Part shown: positions 44,052 through 52,299 of the stretch, piece after piece | How positions within the stretch are numbered: position 1 is the stretch's first letter | How the letters are laid out: each line of letters opens with the position of its first letter | Notes under the pieces: generated by a model | What the model was told of the DNA's origin: nothing | The model's database searches: none | What the model saw: only the letters and a program-made list of their open reading frames with translations | Program-made: the position numbers and the translations under genes | Assembly (NCBI RefSeq): GCF_001613405.1 | Contig: NZ_BDCH01000036.1 | Span: 111,693-175,692, forward strand | From: Nocardia crassostreae | GTDB taxonomy: Bacteria; Actinomycetota; Actinomycetes; Mycobacteriales; Mycobacteriaceae | Length of the DNA stretch: 64,000 bases | Direction: 5' to 3'

Positions 44052-44085
44052 GACGACCCGCCGGGCATCGGCCCGGCGGGTCGTC
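44052..44085. terminator. 15-bp bidirectional hairpin
   Basis: GACGACCCGCCGGGC (44052-44066), ATCG loop, GCCCGGCGGGTCGTC (44071-44085). It lies between the converging hypothetical gene (ends 44038) and MFS gene (ends 44099), so it can serve both. Confidence 0.7.
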
Positions 44086-44098
44086 GCGTCTGCCCGCG

Positions 44099-45526
44099 CT
44101 ATCCGAGCTGGCGGCGGCGCAGCACGGTGGACGCCGCCGACGCCACCAGCGACAGGAGCGCGACCGCGGCGAACGACCACTGATAGCCGGAGACCGGATC
44201 CCAGCCGGAAGTCGTTGCGCGGGACAGGATCACGGCCAGGACGTCCACGCCCACCGCACCGCCGACGCGCATCAGGATATTGACGAACGCGGCGGCATCC
44301 GGGAGCTGATCCGGCCGCACCGCCGCATAGGCGGCCGCGCTGAGCGGCAGGGACGCCAGCGCGGTCGCGACCCCCGTGCCGAACAGAAGTACCTGCACCA
44401 CAATCGTATTCGCGTCGACCGGCAGGAAGACGAAGGGCGCGACGGTGGCGAACACCGCCAGATTGCCGCCGACCGCGATGGGGCCGCCGCCGAACCGATC
44501 CGCCAGCCGCCCGCCCAGCGGCAGCGTGACCACGCCGCCCAGCCCGTAGGCCAAGAGCGAGACGCCGGTGCGGATCAGGCCGTCACCGTGCAGCACCTGG
44601 AAGTACAGCGGCAGCAGCACCATGAGGCTGAACATCGATGCGCCCGCGAAGAATCCGGCGGTATTGGCGGCGGCGAAGACGCGGTTGCCGAACATGCGCA
44701 CATCCAGCAGCGGCCGCTCCCGACGCACACTGCGCCCGATGAATCCGGCGAGCGCGGCCAGTCCGAGCAGGATCGGCAACCAGACCGAGACGACCGCCGA
44801 CGCATGGTCGACGCCGAGCTCGGACAGGCCGTAGACCACGGCCGCCACGCCCCCGCCCGCCAGCACCAGCCCGGCGAGGTCGAGGCTGCCGGTCGGCGCG
44901 CCCTTGCCGAGCGGCAGATAGCGCAACCCCAGCGCCATCCCGACGAGCCCGAACGGAATGTTGATGAGGAACAGCCATTCCCAGCTCCAGTTGGCGAGCA
45001 TCACCCCGCCGACGGTCGGCCCGATGGCCGGTGCGCCGACCACCGCGATACCCACCACGCCCATGACGCGGCCCATGCGCTGCGGTCCGGCGGCCTGCCC
45101 GAGAATGGTCTGACCGGCCGGAATCATGACCCCGGCGGCCAGCCCCTGCAGCACCCGCAGCGCGATGAGCCAGCCCGCGGTCGGCGCCAGCGCGCACAGC
45201 GCCGAGGTGACGGTGAACGCGGCCAGCGCCGCCAGCCACAGCCGCCCGACGCCGAAACGCCGTCCCAGCCAACCGCACACGGTGAGCGAGACGCCGAGCG
45301 CCAGCAGGTAGGCGCTGGCCACCCATTGCATGGTCGCCAGCGAGGCGCCGAGGTCCTCCCCCATGGTGTGCAGGCCGATATTGACCAGTGACGTATCGAG
45401 CATGCCCATGACCGCGCCGAAGACGACGACGGCGGCGGCGGTGCGCCAGACATATCTCGGGATCTTGTCCGAAGCATCGGGTGCGACCGCCCCCGAAAGC
45501 GCTGTGTCCGTACGCGATTGCGTCAT
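44099..45526 (-). CDS. DHA2-family (EmrB/QacA-type, 14-helix) MFS exporter
   Basis: 475 residues with 14 predicted helices. Motif A (GWLGRRFGVGRLWLAALAAF), the D1 motif in GMLDTSLVNIGLHTMGEDLG, and motif C (GIAVVGAPAIGPTVGGVMLA) place it with proton-driven drug exporters. LILSRATTSGWDPVSG and a short C-terminal tail are usual. Substrate unknown, probably a lipophilic drug or metabolite. The ATG is behind AAGGGAAGTCCG. It is divergent from the MarR-GntR fusion gene, whose MarR half is the likely repressor; a TTGAG-GAA-CTCAA palindrome lies between them. Confidence 0.9.
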   Translation of the reverse strand: MTQSRTDTALSGAVAPDASDKIPRYVWRTAAAVVVFGAVMGMLDTSLVNIGLHTMGEDLGASLATMQWVASAYLLALGVSLTVCGWLGRRFGVGRLWLAALAAFTVTSALCALAPTAGWLIALRVLQGLAAGVMIPAGQTILGQAAGPQRMGRVMGVVGIAVVGAPAIGPTVGGVMLANWSWEWLFLINIPFGLVGMALGLRYLPLGKGAPTGSLDLAGLVLAGGGVAAVVYGLSELGVDHASAVVSVWLPILLGLAALAGFIGRSVRRERPLLDVRMFGNRVFAAANTAGFFAGASMFSLMVLLPLYFQVLHGDGLIRTGVSLLAYGLGGVVTLPLGGRLADRFGGGPIAVGGNLAVFATVAPFVFLPVDANTIVVQVLLFGTGVATALASLPLSAAAYAAVRPDQLPDAAAFVNILMRVGGAVGVDVLAVILSRATTSGWDPVSGYQWSFAAVALLSLVASAASTVLRRRQLG

Positions 45527-45579
45527 CGGACTTCCCTTCAGTTGTACGTGAGCTTCTCAACTGTAGAGACTAACAATGA

Positions 45580-45592
45580 TTGAGGAACTCAA
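45580..45592. promoter_or_regulatory. MarR-type operator candidate
   Basis: TTGAG-GAA-CTCAA, a 5-3-5 inverted repeat in the 85-bp gap between the divergent MFS and MarR-GntR genes, 20 bp before the regulator start. Nearby TCAAC/GTTGAG half-sites (about 45557 and 45587) may extend it. The size and place fit MarR autoregulation. Confidence 0.4.
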
Positions 45593-45611
45593 CAATATGT
45601 AGGATCAGCAA

Positions 45612-46823
45612 GTGACCGATGGACGCGAGTACCACCCGCGGGGACTGCTGCGGTATCCGACGTATGTGCTCGGCAAGCTGCACAAGGCCATGCACGCCGA
45701 AATGGGCTCCCAGCTGCGCGAGCACTGGATGCTGACCTACCTGGCCGAACGCAGTGAGATCTCGCAGCAGGAGATGGCCGATGCCATGGGCATCGACCGC
45801 AGCGAAGTGGTGCGGTTGATCGACGGCCTGGAGAAGGCCGGACTGGTCACCCGCACCCGCGATCCGCACGATCGGCGCAAGTACCGGCTCGCCATGACCA
45901 AGGCCGGGAACAAGTTGCGCGAGGAGATCGACGACCGCATCGCGGCGGCCACCGATGTGCTGCTGGAACGGCTCACCGACGCGGAACGCGAAACGCTGCA
46001 CCGGCTTTCGCTCAAGGCGATCGGCTACGACGCCGACGACCTCTGGCCCGTCGGCCTTTGCCCAGTTCACGGCCGCTACCGTTGGCTGGTGCCGTCCCGA
46101 CCGCGTCTACCCCGCCTGCCCCAGCTGACCCCGCCCGTCGACGCCAAGCGCGGGTACTCGCAACAGGAGATCCTGACCGAGTTGCGGCGGTTGATCCTGG
46201 AAGGCAATCTGCCGCCCGGCACCGGGCTGTCGCTGGGTGAGCTGGCCCGGCAGTTCGGGGTGAGCGCCATCCCGGTGCGGGAGTCGCTGCAGACGCTCAT
46301 CGGCGAGGGGCTGCTCGCGCATCGGCCCAACTTCGGATATCAGGTGACCCTGCTGACGGCCGCCGAGCTGCGGGAACTGTATGTGGTGCGGGAGCGGCTG
46401 GAATCGGCGGCGCTGGCGGCCGCGGTGCACCACGCCACCGAGGAGGACCACGAGCTGGCCCGCGAGATCCACGCGCGGCTGGAGCGGGCCATCCTGACCG
46501 AGAACGCGGTCGCCTATCACCGCGAGACACGCAACTTCCATCTCGCACTGGTGCGCCCGTCGGGCATGCCGCGCGTGGTGCACATGCTCGAATACGCCTG
46601 GAACATCACCGAACCGGTGCAGCCCATGGTGCATGTCAGCACCGCCGACCGGGTGGTGCTGCACGCCGATCACAGCAAGCAGCTCGCCGCCTTCCTGGCG
46701 CGCGATGCCGCGGGGCTGCTCGCTGCCACCGACCTGCACCATTCGCGGTTGAACGGGGTACTGTCGCGACTGCCCACCGATACCGGACTTTTTGCGGATT
46801 CGGCCGTTCAGGAAGATATATAG
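45612..46823 (+). CDS. MarR-GntR(FCD) fusion regulator
   Basis: 403 residues in one open frame. Residues 12-140 are a complete MarR protein (MLTYLAERSEISQQEMADAM; DRSEVVRLIDGLEKAGLVTR; RDPHDRRKYRLAMTKAG), whose usual end is LSLKAIGYDADD. After a 30-40-residue Pro/Arg-rich linker comes a complete GntR regulator: winged helix (181-250; LARQFGVSAIPVRESLQTLI) and FCD domain (252-380) with His ligands in NFHLALVRPSG and HADHSKQLAAF. A GTG at 46089 could start a separate 244-residue GntR. The MarR half fits the divergent exporter, the GntR half fits the ureide operon that follows. In-frame joining of two neighbouring regulator genes by a small deletion is the simplest explanation. Confidence 0.8.
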   Translation: MTDGREYHPRGLLRYPTYVLGKLHKAMHAEMGSQLREHWMLTYLAERSEISQQEMADAMGIDRSEVVRLIDGLEKAGLVTRTRDPHDRRKYRLAMTKAGNKLREEIDDRIAAATDVLLERLTDAERETLHRLSLKAIGYDADDLWPVGLCPVHGRYRWLVPSRPRLPRLPQLTPPVDAKRGYSQQEILTELRRLILEGNLPPGTGLSLGELARQFGVSAIPVRESLQTLIGEGLLAHRPNFGYQVTLLTAAELRELYVVRERLESAALAAAVHHATEEDHELAREIHARLERAILTENAVAYHRETRNFHLALVRPSGMPRVVHMLEYAWNITEPVQPMVHVSTADRVVLHADHSKQLAAFLARDAAGLLAATDLHHSRLNGVLSRLPTDTGLFADSAVQEDI

Positions 46824-46970
46824 TTTCAGCAATAACCGGGCAACACCCGCACGATAGCGTCGCGATGACCGTGCTCCCGTCCTTGGGACCTGACGAGATC
46901 GGATGTGCGACTTGCCCGAAACCGCGATCGCCGGTGCCGACGCCCCCGTCTTCGAGAATCGGTGAGGTCC

Positions 46971-47717
46971 ATGCGAATTCGAGTCGTCAATCCGAACACC
47001 ACGGCGGCCATGACCGAGCTCGCGGCGCAGGCCGCCCGCGCGGTCGCCGCACCGGGGACCATTATCGAAGGCGCCACCCCCACCATGGGGCCGGTCTCCA
47101 TCGAAAGCCATTACGACGAAGCGCTGGCGGTGCCCGGGCTGCTCGCCGAGATCGCGCGCGGTGAGGCCGAGGGCGCGGACGGATATGTGATCGCCTGCTT
47201 CGGCGATCCCGGCTTGGACGCCGCACGGGAGCTGGCGCGCGGACCGGTGATCGGCATGGCCGAGGCGGCCTATCAGGCGGCCAGCCATCTCGGGCGCGGA
47301 TTCAGCGTGGTCACCACCCTGTCGCGGACCGAGGGACGCGCCGCCGATCTGGCCGAACGCTACGGCATGACGCGGTTCTGCCTGGGCATTCACTCCTGCG
47401 AGATTCCGGTGCTGGAACTCGAGGATCCCAAGGCGCGCACCGTCATCGCCGACGCCTGCCGCGAAGCCGTGCACGCCGACGGCTCCGAGGCCATCGTGCT
47501 CGGCTGCGCGGGCATGGCCGATCTGTGCGAATACCTGACCCGCGTGGTCGGGGTGCCGGTCGTGGACGGCGTCGCGGCGGCCACGCTGACGGTGCAGTCA
47601 CTGGTCACCATGGGTTTACGCAAATCCGGGCGCGGCGAGTTCGCCCGGCCACTGCCCAAGAAATACACCGGCCCGCTGGCCGGATTCACCATCGAGAATG
47701 CGGAGGTTCGTTCGTGA
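46971..47717 (+). CDS. Asp/Glu/hydantoin racemase
   Basis: 248 residues. Family segments: MRIRVVNPNTTAAMTELAAQ, YVIACFGDPGLDAARELARG (first catalytic Cys, about 72), and EAIVLGCAGMADLCEYLTRV (second Cys, about 180). The two cysteines abstract and return the proton at C5 of hydantoin or allantoin, allowing both enantiomers to be used. It is the first gene of an operon with allantoicase and PuuE-type allantoinase, so the substrate is very likely allantoin. ATG after GTGAGGTCC. A 20-codon ORF (46903-46965) just upstream may be a leader. It overlaps the next gene by 4 bp (GTGA). Confidence 0.88.
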   Translation: MRIRVVNPNTTAAMTELAAQAARAVAAPGTIIEGATPTMGPVSIESHYDEALAVPGLLAEIARGEAEGADGYVIACFGDPGLDAARELARGPVIGMAEAAYQAASHLGRGFSVVTTLSRTEGRAADLAERYGMTRFCLGIHSCEIPVLELEDPKARTVIADACREAVHADGSEAIVLGCAGMADLCEYLTRVVGVPVVDGVAAATLTVQSLVTMGLRKSGRGEFARPLPKKYTGPLAGFTIENAEVRS

Positions 47718-48928
47718 CGCTGCCACCAGAGGTGCTGGCAGGAATCGGGGCCAAGCTCGCGGCGGTCGACGCGGAGCTGGCGCGGAACTATCCGGGCGAG
47801 CGCCCGGGGCAGCCGATCCACACCGCGTATATCAGTGGGGCGGACGCGTCCGCGGATATGCCGGGGGTATGGGGTGCGGCGGCCATCGAACTCGCGCGCG
47901 GGCAGCGGGAGCTGCTGATCGAGCTGGCCGGGGCCGAGGTGGCCGAGCTGGTGCTCGATACGCTGGCGCGGCGGCCGATCCAGGATCTGCGCTTCGACTT
48001 CGAGGACGGTTACGGCACCCGCGGCGACGAGGTGGAGGACTGCGATGCGCTGCGCGCCGGTGCGGCATTGAAAGCCCTTCCCGCCGAGGTGTTCTCGCGC
48101 GGCGTCCGACTCAAGGGCCTCACCACCGCGGAATGGTCGCGGGCCGTGCGCACCCTGGAGCTGGTGCTCGAGGGCGCGGGCGGGGTGCCCGACGGTTTCG
48201 TGTTCACCCTCCCCAAGATCCGTCACCTCGATCAGGTGGATATCGCCGTCGCGCTGTGCGAGGCCATCGAGGCCGCGCACGGACTGCCTTCCGGCGCACT
48301 GCGATTCGAATTGCAGATCGAGAGCCCGCAGGCCGTCATCGCCGCCGACGGCACCGCCACCGTCGCGCGCGCTATTCACCGCTCCGCCGGGCGCTGCACC
48401 GGATTGCATTACGGCACTTACGACTACAGCGCCGCCTGCGGTATCGCACCGCAGTTCCAGTCGCTGGAGCATCCGGTCGCCGATCACGCCAAGGCCGTCA
48501 TGCAGGCCGCCGCCGCACAGACCGGCGTGTGGGTGTGCGACGGCTCCACCCAGGTCTTGCCCCTCGGCGGCGACGACGAGGTGCGCGCCGCCGTCGTCCG
48601 CCACAATCGCCTGGTCACCCGCTCCCTCGAGCGCGGCTACTACCAGGGCTGGGATATGGGCCCCGGCCATCTGGTCACCCGCTGGCTGGCCAATTTCACC
48701 TTCTACCGCACCGCCCTGGGTGTGGCCGCGCCCCGCATCGGCCGCTACCTGGAGCGCCAGGGCGGCGCCGTGGTGGACGAACCCGCCACCGCCCAGGCCC
48801 TGGCCACCGTCGTTCTGCGCGGCTTGGATTGCGGCGCTTTCGGTCCCGATGCCGTGACCGCGCTCGCCCCGGCCGCCTCCGTCGAGGTATTGCATCAATT
48901 GCGAGAAAGGAAGATTCCGGCACTATGA
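47714..48928 (+). CDS. DUF6986 / HpcH-like aldolase family protein in ureide operon
   Basis: 404 residues with an HpcH/HpaI-citrate-lyase-beta type TIM barrel: metal/phosphate-binding stretches DLRFDFEDGYGTRGDEVEDC, the family Glu/Arg in FELQIESPQAVIAADGTATV, and GLHYGTYDYSAACGIAPQFQ. Glu and Asp at the barrel mouth would hold Mg2+. Malate-synthase-like or aldolase chemistry on glyoxylate would suit a pathway that ends in glyoxylate plus urea, but this is inference from context. GTG start overlaps the racemase stop; the stop overlaps the allantoicase ATG. The product is cytosolic. Confidence 0.78.
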   Translation: MTLPPEVLAGIGAKLAAVDAELARNYPGERPGQPIHTAYISGADASADMPGVWGAAAIELARGQRELLIELAGAEVAELVLDTLARRPIQDLRFDFEDGYGTRGDEVEDCDALRAGAALKALPAEVFSRGVRLKGLTTAEWSRAVRTLELVLEGAGGVPDGFVFTLPKIRHLDQVDIAVALCEAIEAAHGLPSGALRFELQIESPQAVIAADGTATVARAIHRSAGRCTGLHYGTYDYSAACGIAPQFQSLEHPVADHAKAVMQAAAAQTGVWVCDGSTQVLPLGGDDEVRAAVVRHNRLVTRSLERGYYQGWDMGPGHLVTRWLANFTFYRTALGVAAPRIGRYLERQGGAVVDEPATAQALATVVLRGLDCGAFGPDAVTALAPAASVEVLHQLRERKIPAL

Positions 48929-49953
48929 CCGACGCCGACTTCACGCTGCTACCCGACCTGGCCGTCCGCACCCTCGGTGGTGCGGTGGTCTGGGCCAATG
49001 ACGAATCCTTCGCCGAGAAGGAGAACCTCATCCGCCCGGAGGATTCCACGTACTCCCCCGCCACCTTCGGCCACAAGGGCCAGGTGTACGACGGCTGGGA
49101 AACCCGCCGCCGCCGTGGCGAACTGGGCGACGCACCCGCCGCCGACGACTGCGACACCGCCATCATCCGACTGGGCGTGCCCGGCGTGATCCGCGGCGTG
49201 GTCGTGGACACCGCCTGGTTCAAGGGCAACTATCCGCCGGAGGTGTCGGTGGAAGCCATTGCGGTGCAAGGCTATCCGTCACCCGCCGAACTGGCCGAGC
49301 TGGACGGCTGGACCACCATCGTCGAACGCGCCAAGGTGTCCGGCGATGCGCAGAACCCGTTCGCCGTGGACTCTCCCGAGCGCTGGACCCATGTGCGGCT
49401 GCGCATGTTCCCCGACGGCGGCATTGCCCGCCTGCGCGTGCACGGCTTCGCCAAACCCGAACTGCGGTGGCTGAATTCGGGTTCGTTCGACCTGGCCGCC
49501 ATCGAGAACGGCGGGTTGGTGGCCGACTGCTCCAACCGCTTCTTCTCGCATCCGCAGAACGTGCTCATGCCCGGCCGCGCCCGCGTCATGGGCGACGGCT
49601 GGGAGACCGCGCGCCGCCGCGACCGCGACAACGACTGGGTCCGGGTGCGCCTCGCCGAGGAGGGCGTGCTCACCATGGCCGAGATCGACACCTCCTACTT
49701 CCTGTTCAACAGTCCCGGCGCGGCCGCGCTCACCGGCATCCGCGCCGACGGTGGCGAGGTGGAACTGCTGGCGCGCACCGCGATTCAGCCCGACACCCGC
49801 CACCGCTTCCCCATCGCCTCCGACGAGCCGGTCGTCGAGGTCCGCCTGGACGCCTTCCCCGACGGCGGCCTGGCACGGCTGCGCCTGTTCGGCGCCCTGA
49901 CCGACGCCGCGCGCACCCGCCTCGAGGCCGAGCAGAAAGACCACCTGGCATGA
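48925..49953 (+). CDS. alc: allantoicase
   Basis: 342 residues made of two repeated jelly-roll halves. Repeat 1: KGQVYDGWETRRRRG, VPGVIRGVVVDTAWFKGNYP, RLRMFPDGGIARLRVHG. Repeat 2: RVMGDGWETARRRDRDNDWV, AEIDTSYFLFNSPG, RLDAFPDGGLARLRLFG. The doubled GWETRRRR and PDGGxARLR motifs are diagnostic. It splits allantoate into ureidoglycolate and urea. It overlaps its neighbours by 4 bp on each side, so all four ureide genes are translationally coupled. There is no permease or urease in view. Confidence 0.94.
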   Translation: MTDADFTLLPDLAVRTLGGAVVWANDESFAEKENLIRPEDSTYSPATFGHKGQVYDGWETRRRRGELGDAPAADDCDTAIIRLGVPGVIRGVVVDTAWFKGNYPPEVSVEAIAVQGYPSPAELAELDGWTTIVERAKVSGDAQNPFAVDSPERWTHVRLRMFPDGGIARLRVHGFAKPELRWLNSGSFDLAAIENGGLVADCSNRFFSHPQNVLMPGRARVMGDGWETARRRDRDNDWVRVRLAEEGVLTMAEIDTSYFLFNSPGAAALTGIRADGGEVELLARTAIQPDTRHRFPIASDEPVVEVRLDAFPDGGLARLRLFGALTDAARTRLEAEQKDHLA

Positions 49954-50870
49954 GCAATTTCGATCTCACCTATCCGCGGGACATGGTCGGCTACGGCCCC
50001 AACCCGCCGCATCCGCAGTGGCCCGGCGAGGCCAATATCGCGGTGCAGTTCGTCCTCAACTACGAGGAGGGCGGCGAGAACAGCGTCCTGGACGGGGACG
50101 AGGGCTCGGAGACCTTCCTCTCGGATATCGTTCCGGCGGCGGCCTTCCCGGAACGCCACATGAGCATGGAATCCCTCTACGAGTACGGCTCCCGCGCCGG
50201 GCTGTGGCGGGTGCTGCGCCTGTTCGAAGAGCGCGATATCCCGCTCACCATCTTCGCCATCGCCCGTGCCCTGGAGCGCAATCCGGAAGCGGTGGCGGCC
50301 TTCAAGCGCCTCGGCCACGAGATCGCCTGCCACGGCCTGCGCTGGATCTCCTACCAGTCCGTCGATCCGGCCACCGAACGCGCCCATATGGACGAGGCGG
50401 TCGCCATCATCACCAAGCTGTTCGGTGAACCGCCGCGCGGCTGGTACACCGGCCGCGACTCCCCGCAGACCCGGGAACTGGTGGTCGAGCACGGCGGTTT
50501 CGCCTACGACTCCGACTCCTACGCCGACGATCTGCCGTACTGGGTCAAGGTGGGCGAGCACGACCAACTGGTGGTGCCCTACACCCTGGAAACCAATGAC
50601 ATGCGGTTCTCCTCCCCGGCCGGTTTCGCCAATGGCGACGAGTTCTTCGCCCACCTGCGCGACGCCTTCGACGTCCTCTACGCCGAAGGCGCCGCGGGCG
50701 CCCCGAAGATGCTCTCCGTCGGCCTGCACTGCCGCCTGATCGGCCGCCCCAGCCGCGCCAAGTCGCTGGAGCGCTTCCTCGACTACGTCCAGTCCCACGA
50801 CAAGGTCTGGCTGGCGCGCCGCATCGATATCGCCGACCACTGGCGCACCGTGCACCCGCCCCAGGCGTAA
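49950..50870 (+). CDS. puuE: allantoinase PuuE (polysaccharide-deacetylase fold)
   Basis: 306 residues. PuuE signature: YPRDMVGYGPNPPHPQWPGE, ANIAVQFVLNYEEGGENSVL, LDGDEGSETFLSDIV, and CHGLRWISYQSVDPATERAH, where the polysaccharide-deacetylase motif is altered as in metal-independent allantoinases. SVGLHCRLIGRPSRAKSLER near the end is typical. It hydrolyses allantoin to allantoate, feeding allantoicase. ATG overlaps the alc stop by 4 bp. It is the last gene of the operon and is followed by a 13-bp terminator hairpin. Confidence 0.93.
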   Translation: MSNFDLTYPRDMVGYGPNPPHPQWPGEANIAVQFVLNYEEGGENSVLDGDEGSETFLSDIVPAAAFPERHMSMESLYEYGSRAGLWRVLRLFEERDIPLTIFAIARALERNPEAVAAFKRLGHEIACHGLRWISYQSVDPATERAHMDEAVAIITKLFGEPPRGWYTGRDSPQTRELVVEHGGFAYDSDSYADDLPYWVKVGEHDQLVVPYTLETNDMRFSSPAGFANGDEFFAHLRDAFDVLYAEGAAGAPKMLSVGLHCRLIGRPSRAKSLERFLDYVQSHDKVWLARRIDIADHWRTVHPPQA

Positions 50871-50886
50871 TCCCCCGCAACCGACA

Positions 50887-50916
50887 GCGGCCCGGAATCA
50901 CCAGATTCCGGGCCGC
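50887..50916 (+). terminator. terminator of the ureide operon
   Basis: GCGGCCCGGAATC (50887-50899), ACCA loop, GATTCCGGGCCGC (50904-50916), 16 bp after puuE. Confidence 0.7.
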
Positions 50917-50936
50917 ACTCGTCTGGACAGATGATC

Positions 50937-50989
50937 ACCGGGAACTGGTGGCGGCGTTTCGCGAGTAGCTCCCGCCACCAGTTCCCGGT
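50937..50989 (-). terminator. 18-bp perfect hairpin after the dapB unit
   Basis: ACCGGGAACTGGTGGCGG (50937-50954) pairs with CCGCCACCAGTTCCCGGT (50972-50989) without mismatch, 17-nt loop, 10 bp past the stop of the minus-strand membrane protein. It separates it from the ureide operon. Confidence 0.7.
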
Positions 50990-50999
50990 CGACGACGTT

Positions 51000-51494
51000 T
51001 CACTGGGAGGCGGCGCGTTCGGCGCGTTCCAGGTCTACGGCGCGGCGCATCATTTCGCGGGCGCGGGTGCGGTCTCCGGCGTAGTCGTAGGCGCGGGCCA
51101 CGCGGTAGCAGGTGCGCCAATTGTCCGGTTCGGCTTCCCATTCCGCCTTGACCTGCTCGAAGAGCTGGTCGGCGCCTTCGCGTTCCAGGCGGCCCGAGGG
51201 GCGGCGGGGCAGGTGGGAGATATCGAGTTCGCGGCCCTCGGCGTGCATGCGGCGGGCCAGGTGCTGGTGGGCGAAGGCGGCGCGCACGCTGGTGGCGACC
51301 ACCCACACGCCGACCAGCGGCAGGATGAGCACGCCCACGCTGATGACCGCGGCGGGGATGGAGCCGGAGCCGATGAGGCCGAAGGCGATTCGGCCCAGCA
51401 GGACGAAATAGAAGGCGAGCACCAGGACCAGGAACGCGATGAACGCGACCTTGGTGGCGACCTGGCGGCCGGTGTCGTCGGCGGGAGTACTCAC
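51000..51494 (-). CDS. conserved membrane protein coupled to dapB
   Basis: 164 residues, GTG start. Two hydrophobic helices at about 14-34 (VAFIAFLVLVLAFYFVLLGR) and 42-66 (AAVISVGVLILPLVGVWVVA), then a cytosolic helical tail of TPR type (DQLFEQVKAEWEAEPDNWRT, YDYAGDRTRAREMMRRAVDL). The same gene follows dapB in mycobacteria (Rv2772c). Function unknown; conservation beside dapB suggests a link to envelope or lysine metabolism. Its start overlaps the dapB stop by 4 bp (GTGA). Confidence 0.8.
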   Translation of the reverse strand: MSTPADDTGRQVATKVAFIAFLVLVLAFYFVLLGRIAFGLIGSGSIPAAVISVGVLILPLVGVWVVATSVRAAFAHQHLARRMHAEGRELDISHLPRRPSGRLEREGADQLFEQVKAEWEAEPDNWRTCYRVARAYDYAGDRTRAREMMRRAVDLERAERAASQ

Positions 51495-52246
51495 AGGTCG
51501 AGCAGCGGGTCGATGCCCACGGTCAGGCCGGGGCGCAGCGGGGTCTTGCGGACGCCGAGGAGGACGCCGGGCACGAAGGAGGTGCGGTCCATGGAGTCGT
51601 GGCGGATGGTCAGGGTCTCGCCCTGGGTGCCGAACAGGACTTCCTGATGAGCGACCAGACCGGCCAGGCGGACCGAGTGCACGCGCACGCCGTCGACGTC
51701 CGCGCCGCGCGCGCCCTCGAGTTCGGTGGAGGTGGCATCGGGGCTGCGGCCCACCCCCGCCTTCTCGCGGGCGGCGGCAATGAGACCGGCGGTGCGGTAG
51801 GCGGTGCCGGACGGAGCGTCGGCCTTGTTGGGGTGATGCAGCTCGATGACCTCGACCGATTCGAACCAGCGCGCAGCCTGTTCGGCGAAGCGCATGGACA
51901 GCACCGCACCGATGGCGAAGTTGGGGGCGATGAGCACGCCGGTCTCCGGGCTCTGCGCCAGCCAGCCGCGCACCTGGTCGAGCCGTTCGGCGTCGAAGCC
52001 GGTGGTGCCGACCACGGCGTGAATGCCGTTCTCCACCAGCCACTTCAGATTCGGCATCACCACATCGGGATGGGTGAAATCGACGACCACCTCGGTGCCG
52101 GTCTCGGTGAACAACTCCAGTGCGTCGTCCTTGTCGACCTGGGCCACCAGTTCCAGATCGGCGGCCGCCTCGACGCCCGCGCAGATGGCCTGGCCGACCT
52201 TGCCGCGCGCCCCGAGCACACCTACCTTGATCCGGTTCGTGGTCAC
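51491..52246 (-). CDS. dapB: 4-hydroxy-tetrahydrodipicolinate reductase
   Basis: 251 residues. NAD(P)H loop IKVGVLGARGKVGQAICAGV, VVDFTHPDVVMPNLKWLVEN, HAVVGTTGFDAERL, and the catalytic/substrate segment VIELHHPNKADAPSGTAYRT (His-His and Lys), as in all DapB enzymes. It reduces the DapA product (after dehydration) in diaminopimelate synthesis. The GTG-like alternatives upstream were not needed; ATG at 52246 suits the family start. It is translationally coupled to the downstream membrane protein. A 53-bp gap separates it from the oxidoreductase gene upstream on the same strand. Confidence 0.95.
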   Translation of the reverse strand: MTTNRIKVGVLGARGKVGQAICAGVEAAADLELVAQVDKDDALELFTETGTEVVVDFTHPDVVMPNLKWLVENGIHAVVGTTGFDAERLDQVRGWLAQSPETGVLIAPNFAIGAVLSMRFAEQAARWFESVEVIELHHPNKADAPSGTAYRTAGLIAAAREKAGVGRSPDATSTELEGARGADVDGVRVHSVRLAGLVAHQEVLFGTQGETLTIRHDSMDRTSFVPGVLLGVRKTPLRPGLTVGIDPLLDL

Positions 52247-52299
52247 CTGGTCTCCTCACATGCGATCGACTCGACACCCCGCAGGGATACGCCCAGAGC

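Noticed and set aside
47698..49953. 751-codon plus-strand frame spanning the ureide genes
   Set aside because: Out-of-frame shadow, Arg-rich and domain-free; its last part merges with the true allantoicase frame only after the shadow region.
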